From Halocaridina rubra (lineage: Eukaryota; Arthropoda; Malacostraca; Decapoda; Atyidae), in contig JAXCGZ010000079.1 of the NCBI GenBank assembly GCA_037179515.1, positions 15,001-79,000 of the forward strand: DNA of 64,000 nt, in the 5' to 3' direction. The stretch's first letter is position 1. Each line of letters begins with the position of its first letter. A model generated the notes under the pieces. That model saw nothing but the letters and a program-made list of their open reading frames with translations. It searched no databases and was not told the DNA's origin. Positions 44,985 to 58,121 of this stretch are shown here, piece by piece. The position numbers were made by a program, and so were the translations under genes.

Positions 44985-45659
44985 GTAACTGTGTGATAAA
45001 TTATTTTGTTTCCTTTTCTTTTTGAAAAGTATGCATTCATTCCCTGGCTACTTGTAGGAAAATAATACAGAGAAGGGGATTCCCTGTCCCCAACCTTGCC
45101 CATTTTAGCCGACTTTCACAACACGCAGGGAAACTTGGAGGTCATGTTTTTCCCCCTAAAAGCAGTAATTGAGGTTTTTGGTTAATGCATGTTCATTTGC
45201 TAGACCACACCTCCTACAAGGGGGAATGGAAACATGTATATAGATAGAAATGCTGTCATTCAAAAGTCTTGTCTCTTCGTCATTCCTTGTTCAGAAATAT
45301 ATTGCTAATTATTATTAAGTTTAATCTTAGTAAGGATGATTAAACTGAATAATTGTTTAGTGTTTACATCTGCAAAATGTATGATGCGTTAATATTATGA
45401 AATATTTTAAACAATTTGCATTTGTGTGGTGATAGGAGGAGAGTATTACTGATCATGGCATGCACGTACTAATATGATAATTTCACTTAAACTTAATTAT
45501 CACTTATAGATGATTAGGTCAAATATAAGTGTGACAGTTTCATCATAAATTTCAGCCAAGGTTGTATGCTAAAGAATTTGCTCAGAGCATGCACTCAAGT
45601 TCTATATATGTTTTTAGAAATTTGCTCTTCAAATTTTAATACATTTTCAAATGCAACAG
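44985..45659 (+). other. Intron (675 bp)
   Basis: No repeat recognised. Acceptor CAAATGCAACAG. Confidence 0.75.
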
Positions 45660-45827
45660 TGCAAACTTGAGGGAGAGTATTGTGTTCGTCGTCGCGAGGT
45701 CACCGGTTGTGTTTCAAGTCTAGGCAGCAGTGTAGAGGATGAACGTTGTGCGGCTGACAAGCAGTTTACTCAAATGGATTGTCCCCGTGAGGAATGTCCG
45801 TCTTGGAAGTACTATGACTGGTCCCCG
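45660..45827 (+). CDS. ADAMTS exon: TSR3 (atypical)
   Basis: CKLEGEYCVRRREVTGC ... CAADKQFTQMDCPREECP keeps six cysteines but lacks the CSxTCG start. SWKYYDWSP opens TSR4. Exactly 56 codons, phase 0 both ends; donor gtttgt is weak. Confidence 0.93.
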
Positions 45828-45911
45828 GTTTGTTAATGTTTCCTTTAAAGTTTAATTATTTACTTTATGTATTGCTGTTCATTTTTGAAATAAGCTTATG
45901 ATAGCAGGTTT

Positions 45912-46133
<222 letters not shown>

Positions 46134-46879
46134 TTTAAGGAATAGAAAGTGCCCTAATGATAAGGAATTCGCATTAATTTTTTCTTTAATAACTTTTAAT
46201 TTCTTACTTTTTAACTTTTCTGTAAATCCTTTAAGAGTTATGGAAAACATACTAGGAATTAGACCAAAATTGCATTGGAGGTGTAAAGCTTTAAGTCCCT
46301 CTTGATATTTCCTCCTTTAATGCAATTTAACGACCACAGATTTTGTACAGCCCTGAATCTAGTGAAGTTGGCTACTCTTGCAGCATCAACCTTAAATGAC
46401 AAAAATACCTTAACCCCTTTTCTAAAAGGCAATCTCTACAAAGCAGAAGGTCTCTCACTAAGCCTATATATAAACTTAAAAGCATTATTCCCTAAAGGTT
46501 TTGTAACGACAATTAATAGCGGCACTCTCAGGTTCATGTCCTAAAGGAGAACGAGCCTCAAGAACACCTACATCTCCACTCATCACTTGATACATAACAG
46601 GCTTTCTCTTCTTTGAAGATATAACCTTAAAAACATCTGTGTCTAAAGGCTCATTAACTGTGGTAGATGGGAATCTCACAGTTAGACCGCATATGATAGG
46701 GGGGACAGTGTTTAATCAGACAAGAACAGGGTCGTTTATATAGCTGTAGTTTAGTAAAATAAGGAAAAGCTAGCACCAGTTTTCAATATTATGAACTCTG
46801 GAGACCCGCTTGCCTAATTGAAATTGATCATGTCTATCAAATGCTTTCAATCACACTTTACTCAAACTGAAGCTAATGG

Positions 46880-47030
46880 AAACATTATGACCTAGCATGA
46901 AATAGCTCTGAAACAGATTTGATCAGGATCACCATTGATACGAACTTCCTGATGTGCCACTTTTGGAATACGGTCTTTTACAAAGAAACCAACACCTCCA
47001 GCAAAGATATTGACAAATCTTTCTTGGTAT
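46880..47030 (-). pseudogene. Possible LINE endonuclease relic
   Basis: Antisense reading KYQERFVNIFAGGVGFFVKD, then RIPKVAHQEVRINGDPDQIC, resembles the GGVGxxV...INxDPDQxC region of LINE endonucleases. No frame continuity beyond, and it runs up to the exon acceptor. Confidence 0.35.
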
Positions 47031-47038
47031 TTTTGCAG

Positions 47039-47197
47039 TGCTCTTGTGAGGAAGGTGCGACTGAAGGTATGCAGCAGAGACCATATGCCTGTCAGCTTCG
47101 AGAGAGACCTTTGCAGAAATGGGAATGTAGAGAGCTTGACAAGCCCATGCATATTCGCAACTGCTCCTGTTGGTATGCGGAAGAATGGAGTACCTGG
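47039..47197 (+). CDS. ADAMTS exon: TSR4 (atypical)
   Basis: CSCEEGATEGMQQRPYAC ... CRELDKPMHIRNCSC, then WYAEEWSTW opening TSR5. 53 codons, phase 0 at both ends. Confidence 0.92.
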
Positions 47198-49476
47198 GTA
47201 AGTCATAGTTGAAAAGTGGAAGATTGTAAAGCAATAGTATTGTATATAGTGTAATGTATGTAATATGTTTCAGATTTCATAATAGAAGCAGTAGACTCTA
47301 TTGTTTAAACTTGATATGTATGCTTGATGTTAAAAATTTTTCTTACTCTGTTGTAGTGTATTATTATAATTTATTTGTTTTATTGGCTGTCATATGCATA
47401 AAAGTCTTTTATATATAAAAATCCCATATACACTCATTGAGAGCCTTATACACTCATACCATATTAGTGAAAACGTGTATAAATATATGTATATATCTAT
47501 ATATTTTTTGAGTTTATATAAAATGTATAGTGTGTTGCATACATTGACACTTTTTTAAGTGTTAGATTGAATTGATCTTCACATGGTCACCTTTTTCTTT
47601 GAATGTCAGGGATGTAAGATAGTGCAGCTAATGCTTTTCCTTCATAGAAGCTCTTGAAAGACCCCTAATAATTATCCAACGGCAACCTATTTATGCCCAG
47701 TAATTTCTACTCGAGTAGCTGCCCATAAAATGAAATCACTGTTCATACATCTCCTTTGAATTTCTTTTATGAGACAGTTTCGTTTTCAGTTAGGAAAGTT
47801 TCACCTAGACAACATGAATGATGATTCTGTGAACTTTTAATTCTGTTGTTCTGCTGCGACAGACATGACTTTTCACATATTTTCTCAGGAAATTCACAAA
47901 TATTAACAAGACTGATGTGTAGTTATCATTACGTGGAATGCTGTCTGACTGCCTCATTCACCATATGGCCATAACAAAATTAACTTTTAGTGTGTCTTCG
48001 AAGTTTTTCCAATTTCTTATTATGCATGTCTTGCAGAACACAAAAGTTATGAAGAATTTATTGAGAAAATACCTTCCTCTTCCATTCGAGTCATATAAAT
48101 TCTTGTCCGTAAGACAATATGGCTTCAACAAAAGTTATGAAGAATTTATTGAGAAAATACCTTCTTCTTCCATTCGAGTCTTATAAATTCTTGTCCGTAA
48201 GACAATATGGCTTCAGCAAAGGCAGGTCTATACTAATAAACTTGCTGGAATTTTATGAGGAGGTAAGCCTCATTTCACGAGAAAGAGGGCTTGGTGTCTT
48301 CCATATTCTCAAATTGTTGTGTATTCCCAGATTTTCTCCCTTGTATGAATATATATGAGTACTAGCTCTGGAAAGAGTCTCTTTATTTGCATGTTCAAAA
48401 TTATATCTACATCCCATTTTAGATGTCCCATTCCTCTGGCTGTCTTAGAGTCCTGCCTATTGAAATTGTGATTTCAGGTGTAAAACGGCTGCTCATAATA
48501 TATTCATGGAATTTTCTAGAGCTTGTGTGAAGGAAACGTGTACTTGGATACCATAAGAGTACTTCTTTTGTTAATATGCACCAAAGTCTTGTATATTTTC
48601 AACTGTTACTTCATACATATGATGGCAAACACGACTTCAGCTTGATAATTATTTAAATGAAACTAGGTACTTAACAGTCACATGCCACTTCTGATAAAAG
48701 TAATTTAATTTTTTATTTGCCGTATGAATTATTGTAACACGTTTTTCATATTCCCAGTAAAATATCATTACCTCTTTTAAAAATAAATAGTTATGGCTAT
48801 CTTCATTTATAATATATTGATAAACTCTTGCTGTGTATGAGCTCTGAACTTTAAATTTGTTTACTTATTTTATATAGATAGTTTTACAGAAAGTATTCTT
48901 ACATATATTGAAATTTAATTATAGTAATGTATATGGCGACCAAGTTCATATATGTAATGAAACTCTCAGTAGCAGTATGTGTACTAATTCAGTGCCATTC
49001 TCTTTCACAACGTTAGAAGCGTACACTCATATCTCTTGATTATATGGTATTATTCAGATATTATTTGTACAGTTTTCTATAGTTCTTGAGACAGTTTACC
49101 TAACTTTACATTCTACATCTATATTACTACTAACTTGTATATTCCCTTTGGGTTTGTAACTTATCAGTGTACCTCTTAATTTCTGTATTCATAATTTCAT
49201 TTCCATGCATTTACATTATCATTATCATCATTATGTCTTTCCTTTAGCTTCACCATCACCTTCCAAAATAAAAATTGAGATGAAGATCACGCATGCATTG
49301 GAATTCTGCTGTTGTTTCAGAATATTGCTTTTTGTATAATTTCTTCCATATGGGACTGAGACTGAATTATTGTTGCCATCTATAATTGCAACTCCTTATT
49401 CCGTAGCAGAAGTGTTTTTCATATCAATTGGCTGTGAAGGGGAAGTATCTCCCTTATCCCCTATGACTTTCTTCAG
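47198..49476 (+). other. Intron (2.3 kb)
   Basis: Contains the sense-strand RT relic with internal duplication (48036-48290). Otherwise AT-rich with no feature. Acceptor CCTATGACTTTCTTCAG. Confidence 0.75.
48036..48290 (+). pseudogene. Relic LINE RT fragment with internal 97-bp tandem duplication
   Basis: MKNLLRKYLPLPFESYKFLS, then VRQYGF, is followed out of phase by a second copy and then SKGRSILINLLEFYEEVSL. This matches the RT segment of the young LINE (LMEKLLRK...[13 protein letters not shown]...[11 protein letters not shown]) at clearly lower identity, so it is an older relative. Bases 48038-48134 and 48135-48231 are the duplicated units. Confidence 0.8.
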
Positions 49477-49971
49477 TGTGATCTTGATGGTCCTGATGGC
49501 AATGGAGCTGTTGGAAACCATATTGACCTGGGAGATGTGACCAGACTAGAGGAAGATGAAATTATTCTGTGGACATTTGAAGGGGGAGAAGGAGAGGGAG
49601 AAGACACAGAAACTCGTAGTGACACTCAGAAGTGCGGCACTGGTGTCAAAAGGCGCCACGTTTACTGCGGTTCCCCAGAGAGCAATCTCCCCTTGAGCAC
49701 CTGTGATGCCTACAGCAAACCTTCTGAAGTCGCCCCTTGCAACGTCCCTTGCCCAACCACAACAACAACAACTACTACTACAACATCAACTACTACCACT
49801 ACTACTTCTACTACTACCACGACTACTACTACTACCACCCCTAAACCAGTCACATCCACTACACCCCCTTCCACCACTACTAGTAAAACCACCACCACCA
49901 AATCATCAACACTAACACATCCCCCTAATAGTTCTTCTTCGCGACCTAATAATCCATCTCCAGCCAAGAAG
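49477..49971 (+). CDS. ADAMTS exon: TSR5 with acidic insertion plus Thr-rich mucin-like linker
   Basis: The largest exon seen (165 codons). A TSR starts at CDLDGPDGNG but is interrupted by about 50 mostly acidic residues (LEEDEIILW, GGEGEGEDTE) before CGTGVKRRHVYC. It ends with CNVPCP and runs into an almost pure Thr block (ACA/ACT codons), then Ser/Pro/Thr-rich sequence ending PAKK. The Thr block should be heavily O-glycosylated. Phase 0 at both ends. Confidence 0.9.
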
Positions 49972-50847
49972 GTAATAATCTTTTAGTAGTATTTCATCAT
50001 AGAGCTTGCTTAATATCTTCTGCAAGTAACACTCCCAGATATATATTGTATACATATTGCATGTTTTTGGAATTACATCATATTTCTTTTACTTTTGATC
50101 ATATGTTGAAAGAGTTATTAGGTTCTTGAAACTGCAGTCGTATGTATGCACCACTTTCAGTTTTGTATGAACAACTAATCCTATTTAACTGTCCATTATC
50201 CTTCATTTCTGTTAAGGAAAATAATGTTCCTAAGGAACTGAAATATGTTGTCACACTTGGATTATTCCATTTATAAACCATAGATTTTTGCTTAAAAGAC
50301 TTGAAAATTTTGTATGGTTATCGGGTTGTTTTTTATTCCATATTGATTAGGCAGTAGTCTCTTTAAAGAACTAGTTTTTTCTAAAGGAAGGTGGAAATAA
50401 GCTACATGTAAAATATCTTGTTTAGGACATGGATTTCATATCCCATGGCCAATTATAAGCCATTACTGTAGTTTAGAGTAGGTATGGTTGATAAATAATA
50501 TTATTATTCCTCCTCGAGTATGTGTAGACACGAACCTTGGCCATATTGTAGTCCCGCTTAAACTGTTCAGAGGAAAGGAATATAGAAAATGCCACTGAGA
50601 ATGTTAAACACAGACAAGAACCTTGTGAAACACTTACCTGATGACAACAAATTTCATGACGGCATAAGTAATCTTATATGAAAAGTACAAGTCATTTGGA
50701 CCGCCAGCCACTTGTAATGATAGGAAAAAATTTTGAATTATAAGAAAGAGCAAGGTATGATGAAGGAAGTACTTATATCTGTAATAACAGTGAATGATGT
50801 GTATGAGTACACAAGCAGCATTGTCTCTTAACCTGCAGTTCCAGATC

Positions 50848-52056
50848 TCACTTTATGACCACCAGTACCATATATATTGTGACTGCTAAAGAACAGTTAT
50901 TGAAGGTCAACGTGCCATGTGAAGATAAATATAAGAAGGACCCACTCTTCAGAACTGACAGTATGTCACATACCACTGGGCTAAGTGGGGAAGATGCTGG
51001 AATAGACAGTGCATCCTTTTCAAAGTGATCTGTTGCCTCATTTCCATAGATACTGCAATGGGCAGAATATACTCTGGATGCATATAGCATTGTAAAAGAA
51101 TGCCCCATTATTCAACTGTTGAATGCTAGTCCTAGTTTGTATTCTATGGAATCCCCCAAAATAGATAACTCTTTAGTACCCAAGTAGGCCAAAGCGAGTC
51201 TGAAAGGACCCACCTGCCACAGAACTGATTGGATACCATACTGGAGACTCCAGCAATGTGAGGGAAGTAGTTACTACTACCAAGGTCTGACCCAGAGGAA
51301 ATTTTACAGTGTTGGAGTAAGCTATCACTTGCAATGAAAGATCAGTAAAACCCTACACGTTTTCAATGAACATCAAAACGTTTAGGGAAGTTCTGAGGTG
51401 TTCAGAGGGAAAGAGAAGGAAAAGTAGTTAGAAAAGTAAAAAATGGAACGGGTCCAGCATTGTTTGATGCCCTGGAATCCCAAAGCCAGTGGCAGGCATT
51501 AAGGTTCCATGCAAAATTAGTTTTCCATATAACCCAGAAGAGTTCTGGGTCTCATTCCTCAAAATCAAAGGCATCCCTAGGTTTTTAAAAGAGAAGAATA
51601 TGAAGTGGATGCCTTGAAAAGAAAGCAGTAACCCAATGAAATTTCAGAATGCTGTTGTGAAAAACTGGAAGAGTTAGGTGCCACGCCAATGTATCCAGCA
51701 GAACTATGGTTAACAAACTGCCTCCAAATGACCATCCCTATCCAGACAGTAAAGAGAGTATCCCTAAAGTGATAATGACAGACTAGGACACAGACACATT
51801 TCAGTTGCATGAATATCAAGCAGACATTTTTGGAATTCCCAAAAGATTTACTTGGACTTCTGGCACTTCTTATAAAAATAGAAAAGGAAAGGGATCCATG
51901 ATGCCAGCACTTTCTTATCAAGGGATGCAGCCCAATTCTTTTTGGATGGTTACCTTGAGAGGTGCCAAGGGGAAGAAAACTGGGGCCATTTTTCATAGCC
52001 CTTTCAACCTGATCACCAGTTTGAAGGCTTAAACATTTAGGAGCCACATCAAACAA
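50848..52056 (-). pseudogene. Decayed retroelement with RNase H-like segment
   Basis: YSAHCSIYGNEATDHFEKDA followed by LSIPASSPLSPVVCDI resembles the GNExAD...A segment of RNase H domains in I/Jockey-type LINEs. The upstream antisense ORF 51577-52056 may belong to the same element but has no motif I can name. Stops and frame breaks separate them. Confidence 0.4.
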
Positions 52057-54216
52057 ATTGTCCGGAGAATCAAGAGAGGGGACACCAGTTTCTCCAGGTT
52101 CACACTACTGGCGTTGATGTGATAGTATCTCCTACTGGATAGCACTGAACTTGCATAGAACTTGCACTCTTTTCCTCCTGATCTGGTGACATGGGATCAA
52201 TAGTGTCCAGTGGTTGACATTGATCATGGGTAGATTGAGCTGATGCTGTTGAGCCATTTATATTAAATGCAAAGGCCTACAAGAGGCCTCTTATCCTGTT
52301 CACTGCTTTTATTGGATCAGAGGGAGTCAGGGAAGAATCAGTATCATATGCTAACTCTGCAAACCTGAGCAGCATATCTAGGAAAAAGTGGGAATTTAAT
52401 CATCTTATGGTCAGTTTGAATCTCAATATCCACCCTTGATATGAGAGTCAATATTACTGGGTACCTCTGCTGTGGAGATTAATGCTGGAAATGCAACTGC
52501 TGATGAACCTGTAACCAACTCATTGCCAATCCCAAAAGCACACACCATGTGAATTTGCTCACTTATTACAGCGTTTGGGGAGATGATAGATAATGTATTT
52601 CATTCTTTTTGTTTTTAACAATCACAAGACAATTGATTAGGAAAGTTTCATTAAGGGTGCCATTCCACCTTCCACTGTTGCCTACTCGTATGCAGGACAG
52701 TCCTTTGATTAAGTTGGTGTCATGCTCCACAATTTGGATTCTTGAGCCCTTCTGTAAAAAGTTTACAGTTCTTTGTCTCATCCCTTCATAAAATTTATGT
52801 GATCTCATGTACAGGAAGTTATACATACTTCAGCTTTAAGTAAACTCAGATGGGCCAATCGGTTGCTTTCCAAAAAACTTTAAAAAATTTTCTCATTACC
52901 ACTGAAATCCAGCCGTCGAGTTTGAGAAATGTACACTGTTAATTCTTCATTTACCTATTATTATTGCATTGGCATCCATTTAAGGTCCTTGAGAATGATG
53001 CATGTTGTAACTCATATCCAATGTTATTTACTGATTTAAAATTCACCTCAAAAATCAAACGTACATATTGCTGCAATTGAGTATTTTAACAGGTAAGAAC
53101 ATTTGCAAATGCAGTACTATAAACTCGAAATACACTTAAGACATGGCCCTAAATTTTGGCTTTTTAGTATGTGATCCAAATAGTCTATCACTGGACTATG
53201 GCCAGCAGTGTAAATGCAGGAAGTTATTCTTGACTTGGAACGTATTAGAGAGGAGGTATATCTTTTTTGTATTACTATAATATTTTGTTCTACAGCAAAT
53301 TAGCCCTAAGTTGTAATACCCAGTCTTTATTTAAAAAACACGTTTCCCTCTGATTTGCTCAAAAATATGTGTTGGCTTCTTTCTTATTCATTGACTGCCA
53401 TGTTTAGGGAAAACTTTGATATGATATTAATAGCCTTAAGTCTTAGGGTCAGAGTCTGTTTTAGGTATAGTATGTTTAGTTTTTCGTATCCATTACCTAG
53501 TAGATGAGTATGCAATAAATGTTTTGGAAATTTGATAATAGATGCAAGTAAATAGCGCTGGAGAGCGATTAAGCAGTATAGCTCTCACGTCTATTCTGCT
53601 AAATGGAATGGCTTTCTCTGTGAGTTGTTCCAAATCACAAGTTTGCTTCAATTTATACTCTGTCAGATGTGCACTTTCTGTCAAAATAGTTTGGCCAAAT
53701 CTTATAATAAGGGTTAGGGCTGAGTACTGGTGTTGGATGCTTTCTAAATTATTTGTATTTCTCCATTACTTGAATAAGAATTGAATAATAATCCCTGTAT
53801 GCGAAACGTATTAGACATGAATTATATAACTTCAGAGTAGGTAAAATGTAGTATCTGTAAATTTTTATTTAAGACATGCCAAAAGCATGAGTTTCTCCTT
53901 GTGTTACTCAAATGCACAATTGCAGTGAAGCTGTTATTTAGTAGTAACACCATTGTATGACATTTTGAGAATATAAAGTTGTTGATGATAGGTGAATATA
54001 TTGCTATCATAGCTATATTAGCTATTAATATGTAATATATCGTATTCTAATTTATGCTTGTTTCTTGGGATTTTTAAGATTATGAATTTCAATTTATAGG
54101 AGACTTTAATGGCAGCTGGAAATTAGCATAATTTAGCAGATTACTTTGACAGTTATTTTGTCCTAAGCACTGTGGAAAGCAATGCTTTACATAGCATTGT
54201 GAATAGGAATGCAGTA

Positions 54217-54490
54217 CTCCATTTAGTTGAGATATTCACCTGTATCTTAAATCAAGTTATTGATATAGTTTTGTTTCAAATATATAATCCAACTTATTTG
54301 ATAAGGAACCTCCATTTAGATGAGATATTTACCTTTAACTTAATCAAGTTACTAATATAGCTTTATTTCAAATATGTATTCCAACTCATTTGATAGGGAT
54401 ACTCCATTTAGTTGAGATATTCACCTGTACCCTAATTAGGTTATTAATATATTTGTGTTTCAAATATATAATACAAACTCATTTTGTATT
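54217..54490. repeat. Three-unit tandem repeat, period about 92-93 bp, upstream of exon
   Basis: CTCCATTTAGTTGAGATATT recurs at about 54217, 54310 and 54402, with TTTCAAATATATAATCCAAC between. The last unit ends at the exon acceptor region. Confidence 0.9.
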
Positions 54491-54493
54491 TAG

Positions 54494-54877
54494 GGTGGAA
54501 AGCAGCATAGTCAAAACTCACTTGTGCCAAATTATCGGAACCATATCAGTACTGGAGACGCCTCTTGGCATCAACATCATCATTCAAACAGACAAAAAGC
54601 GTCTTGGACGGCGAGCGTCGATCGACAGCGTGAAACAAACGACATTCCTAATACTCTTCCAGGTAGTTTGTATGAGAGAGAACGTCTCAACAGGGACGAC
54701 TTTGCTGATAATAGAGTTGACTCTTCTAGACACAGTGATATATACAGTGTGGCTCAAAATAGAGATGTCCCACAACAAAGCAATGAAGAGGAAATAAACA
54801 ACGAGGTCCAAGATTATGATTCTGATATTGAACTTGACCCACAGCATACAAATTGGCAAACTGGAGGATGGAGTATG
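54494..54877 (+). CDS. ADAMTS exon: Cys-free polar linker, start of TSR6
   Basis: 128 codons in phase 0. About 115 residues of polar, cysteine-free linker, rich in His, Asn, Ser, Arg and Asp (HQHHHSNRQK, NEEEINNEVQDYDSD). It ends NWQTGGWSM, the opening of TSR6. The linker has no domain I recognise; it is low in hydrophobics and probably disordered. Confidence 0.9.
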
Positions 54878-57800
54878 GTGAGTATATGATATATAAATAC
54901 TAACATTTTGTATATACTAATGTAAGTATATTGGCTAAAGGAAACTCCTGCAACTTAGTTGACCAACTTTCACAATAAGAATTATTTATTGTTTTATTCA
55001 TCTCAAAATATGGAGTCACTTTGAAAAATATTCTTACAGTCTGTCATATCATTGTTTATCATTCCTTTATTTATCATTGTGTTTACACTGCTACCTTTTC
55101 GTATATATTTTCTTGGTGCCAGGGCCCAATGAGGGCATTTTCATTCCCCTTTCTGGTATCACATGCATATAATGCCATACACATTTTTTATATGTTGGAA
55201 AAATGTAACATTTTATCATAGAAATATCTGTAAACATGTAATGTAAGTTTCATTGAAAGAGTATAAGCAATCCCATACCCATGTCATCATCTTTAACTGT
55301 TGTTTTTTTCATTTTATCAAGAATCAACAGGATAATCTAAAATTCTTATGTTGCCAAATTTTTGTAAGAGCGTTTTTTGACTGACGTTTTTCTTTCCCTA
55401 ATTTTGTTTACTTATGTATCAGATATTTTTCATATATGATGTCTTTTTTTTTTCTATGCGATTTCAGTAAGCTACTGCTACTGCCGCTATAACAGAAATC
55501 ATATAATTTTGTCTGACTTTTGCTAAAATGTTCAATGTGAAGTATTTATCGAAGTGTAAATTTCAGGTCTCTCCATGCATTCCTTCCAGATTAGCATTTA
55601 TTTAAATATTCATCCGTATAGACCTGAGTGTTAGTACCAACAATTAGCATTAAGTTCCAGCAATCTCCCTGTTTTGATGGCCTGATTTAAGAGTTAATAA
55701 ATTTGAAGAATTCAGTGAAACCAATTGAACAGAGAATACTTTGAACATCAATTCTTCCTTAAGTGTAGGCTAACCATGGACTTTGATATGTTAAATTCCT
55801 TAACTCTTTTTCACTTCCTCAAGATGATCTGTGTTATATATTGTTCACATGGTGCCAATCTTGCTTTTGTTTTACTTCTAACTAGTAGGAGGTGTCATCT
55901 TTTCACAGAGATCACCTTCTCCAGTATTTAATACTGTCATCCTTTTTTTTTTCCCCCAATTAGTCCCCATTCTTTGGTGGACATGGTGTGCTTGAAGATT
56001 AAGAATTAAGGCTGGATGCACTTCTTAACGCCCTGTCGCTGGCTCTAACATGGGTCCGTCACCTATCAAAATTGAGCTTTCTGCCACTGCAGTGGTCCTC
56101 TTATATGCCAATGGTATCTGGCACTCCCCGGTTGACACCCTTTCAAGTACTGACCAAGCCCAAAGCGGTAAAACTCAAAAGGTTATCAGGCACTGAATTT
56201 GAGTCTTCTGCATAATTTGCCTCTACTAAGGAAACTCTCATCAGAATTAATTCCTTTGGTGTTGTCTTGATACAGTTTTACTTTCTGATTATATGAAGAG
56301 GAAATACTTCAATCGAGAATTAAATATATATTCAATGGGTTTCCAACTTGGTTAAACGCTGCTACTTCAGTGCATCCAGCATTATTGCCCTAATGGAAGG
56401 TCAGACTTCATAAGATGCTATTCCACCTATGAAGACGAACATCTGCTGATGCTCTAGCTAAGCCTGCCATATGACTAGAGTAGATGTTCAAAGTGTGCCG
56501 CTACCATCTATCTTATCCCCTTGCGTTTCCGATAAAGATACGCAAGGCAAATTAAATAGATGTTAAACCAGGGAGTTGTTGAATGTGAGATAATTGCTGT
56601 TTTTCTGAGAAGATATTGGTGTACTCACTAGAAAGAATAAATAAATCCTGGACATTGCTGATAATCTGTAAGGTTCTTGCAGTATCACTTTATGTTACGC
56701 TACTGTGTGGCTTAGCAATTAAAATCTTGCTGACTGAGTTTGATGTTTCTCAATAAGCTACCGTGTCTGCAGTTTCTTAGCCCTCCACTATACTTCTGTC
56801 CTCCCCCTGTCTTCTGAATGCATGCTATCCTTTCTTCTAAAGTATTTTTACCAGTACAGCTGCTGATTCTTTCTTCAGGTCTTATACTTATAGAAATACA
56901 GTATGGTCATACTAAGTTTTCAAAGAACAGCAGCAGATCCTTGCTTTTTCCCTAACCTCTGATACAAAAAGCAGCCTACATCGGTGCTTCTCTTTCTCTT
57001 TTGTGTTATACCCACTCATTTCTCTTTATACCCTTCGGTTTACTTTAGTTTTGTGTTTGTGTTGTTTTCATTATCTCTCTTAGGAATATTCTCTCATTTC
57101 ACAGTCTCCATGTTTTTCCAGTTTCCATTTTTAGAAGGTTTTACTTTATTTCCGGATTATTACCAAGGGCCCTGTGTCTGGTCTCTCAGTTGTGGAAAAG
57201 TTACTTATTTTTCTGTTATTACAAATCCATACGCAATGGATATTTTGAGATTATGCCACTTGGTTTTAGTTTCTTACTAATGAGCTTTCTGGGAGGTTCT
57301 TAAATGGATCTTTAATAGTTGCACTTTACTACCATTGATCCTCTTTCGACTGCATTTGGAATCTCTTCAGTCATCATAGCCATACACTTTTAGATCTCTT
57401 TCTTTTCCAGCAGCCTTTATTTACACTTGTCTTTCACCACAAATCAGAGTGGAAGTCTTGGCAGTGAGGAAATGGATGGTTTTTCCAAGACTATTCAACC
57501 TTTAATAGTATTGAAGACGGTGTGATCCAAACATAATTCTGATTGTTTGTATGAATTTTTAATCTTAATTTTGATGGACGTATGAAACATAATTTTTTTA
57601 TACAAATTTGGAAAACGGATGAATCATGCTTTCAGACTTTACTGTTCCCCCAGCTGGCATATCCTTTTATCATATCAGTATCCATAAATGAGAAGAGATA
57701 TTACACGGTAATTCCATGATTTGTTTAAAACTAAAACAGTTGAATAATTTTAGTTTTGTACCAGGTAATGATATGAGTGCTAAAATTAAAGCGCTCTCTC

Positions 57801-58121
57801 ATAGATTTTTTATAGAAGTTGATTTTATATCTCTAATTATTTTTTATTTAATTTCTTATTTAAATGTTACTATTTCTTAAGTGGTATGATATGAGCTTAT
57901 GCCTTCAAAATTCCTTATTAATGAGAGTACTCCTTCATATTTGGATTTCATGTTTATTATTTAACTTTCTCTTTTTGCTCTATTGAAAACATATGATTCC
58001 TCTTGTACTGAGTAATATCCTTGATAAGGTATATTATCCTTTATGGACATAAGTTGGAATATGATCCTGGTAAATAACTAGGATTGTTTTCTATTCCATT
58101 ATGTTAACTATCGCTGCATAG
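54878..58121 (+). other. Intron (3.2 kb)
   Basis: Contains a repeat C fragment (55117-55166, - strand) and a repeat D copy (55955-56060). No other gene seen. The acceptor (ATCGCTGCATAG) has a weak pyrimidine tract. Confidence 0.7.
55955..56200 (+). repeat. Dispersed repeat family D copy
   Basis: TAGTCCCCATTCTTTGGTGG ... GAATTAAGGCTGGATGCACT ... AACGCCCTGTCGCTGG parallels 4935-5022. Confidence 0.4.

Larger units (their letters stand above)
49972..54493 (+). other. Intron (4.5 kb) with retroelement relic and tandem repeat
   Basis: Relic retroelement on the - strand (50848-52056) and a three-unit repeat (54217-54490) directly upstream of the acceptor. Stretches 49972-50840 and 52060-54210 show nothing recognisable. 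Confidence 0.7.

Noticed and set aside
51577..52056. 159-codon antisense ORF as a host gene
   Set aside because: No start context, splice pattern or known domain; it lies next to an RNase H-like relic and is better explained as a decayed retroelement.
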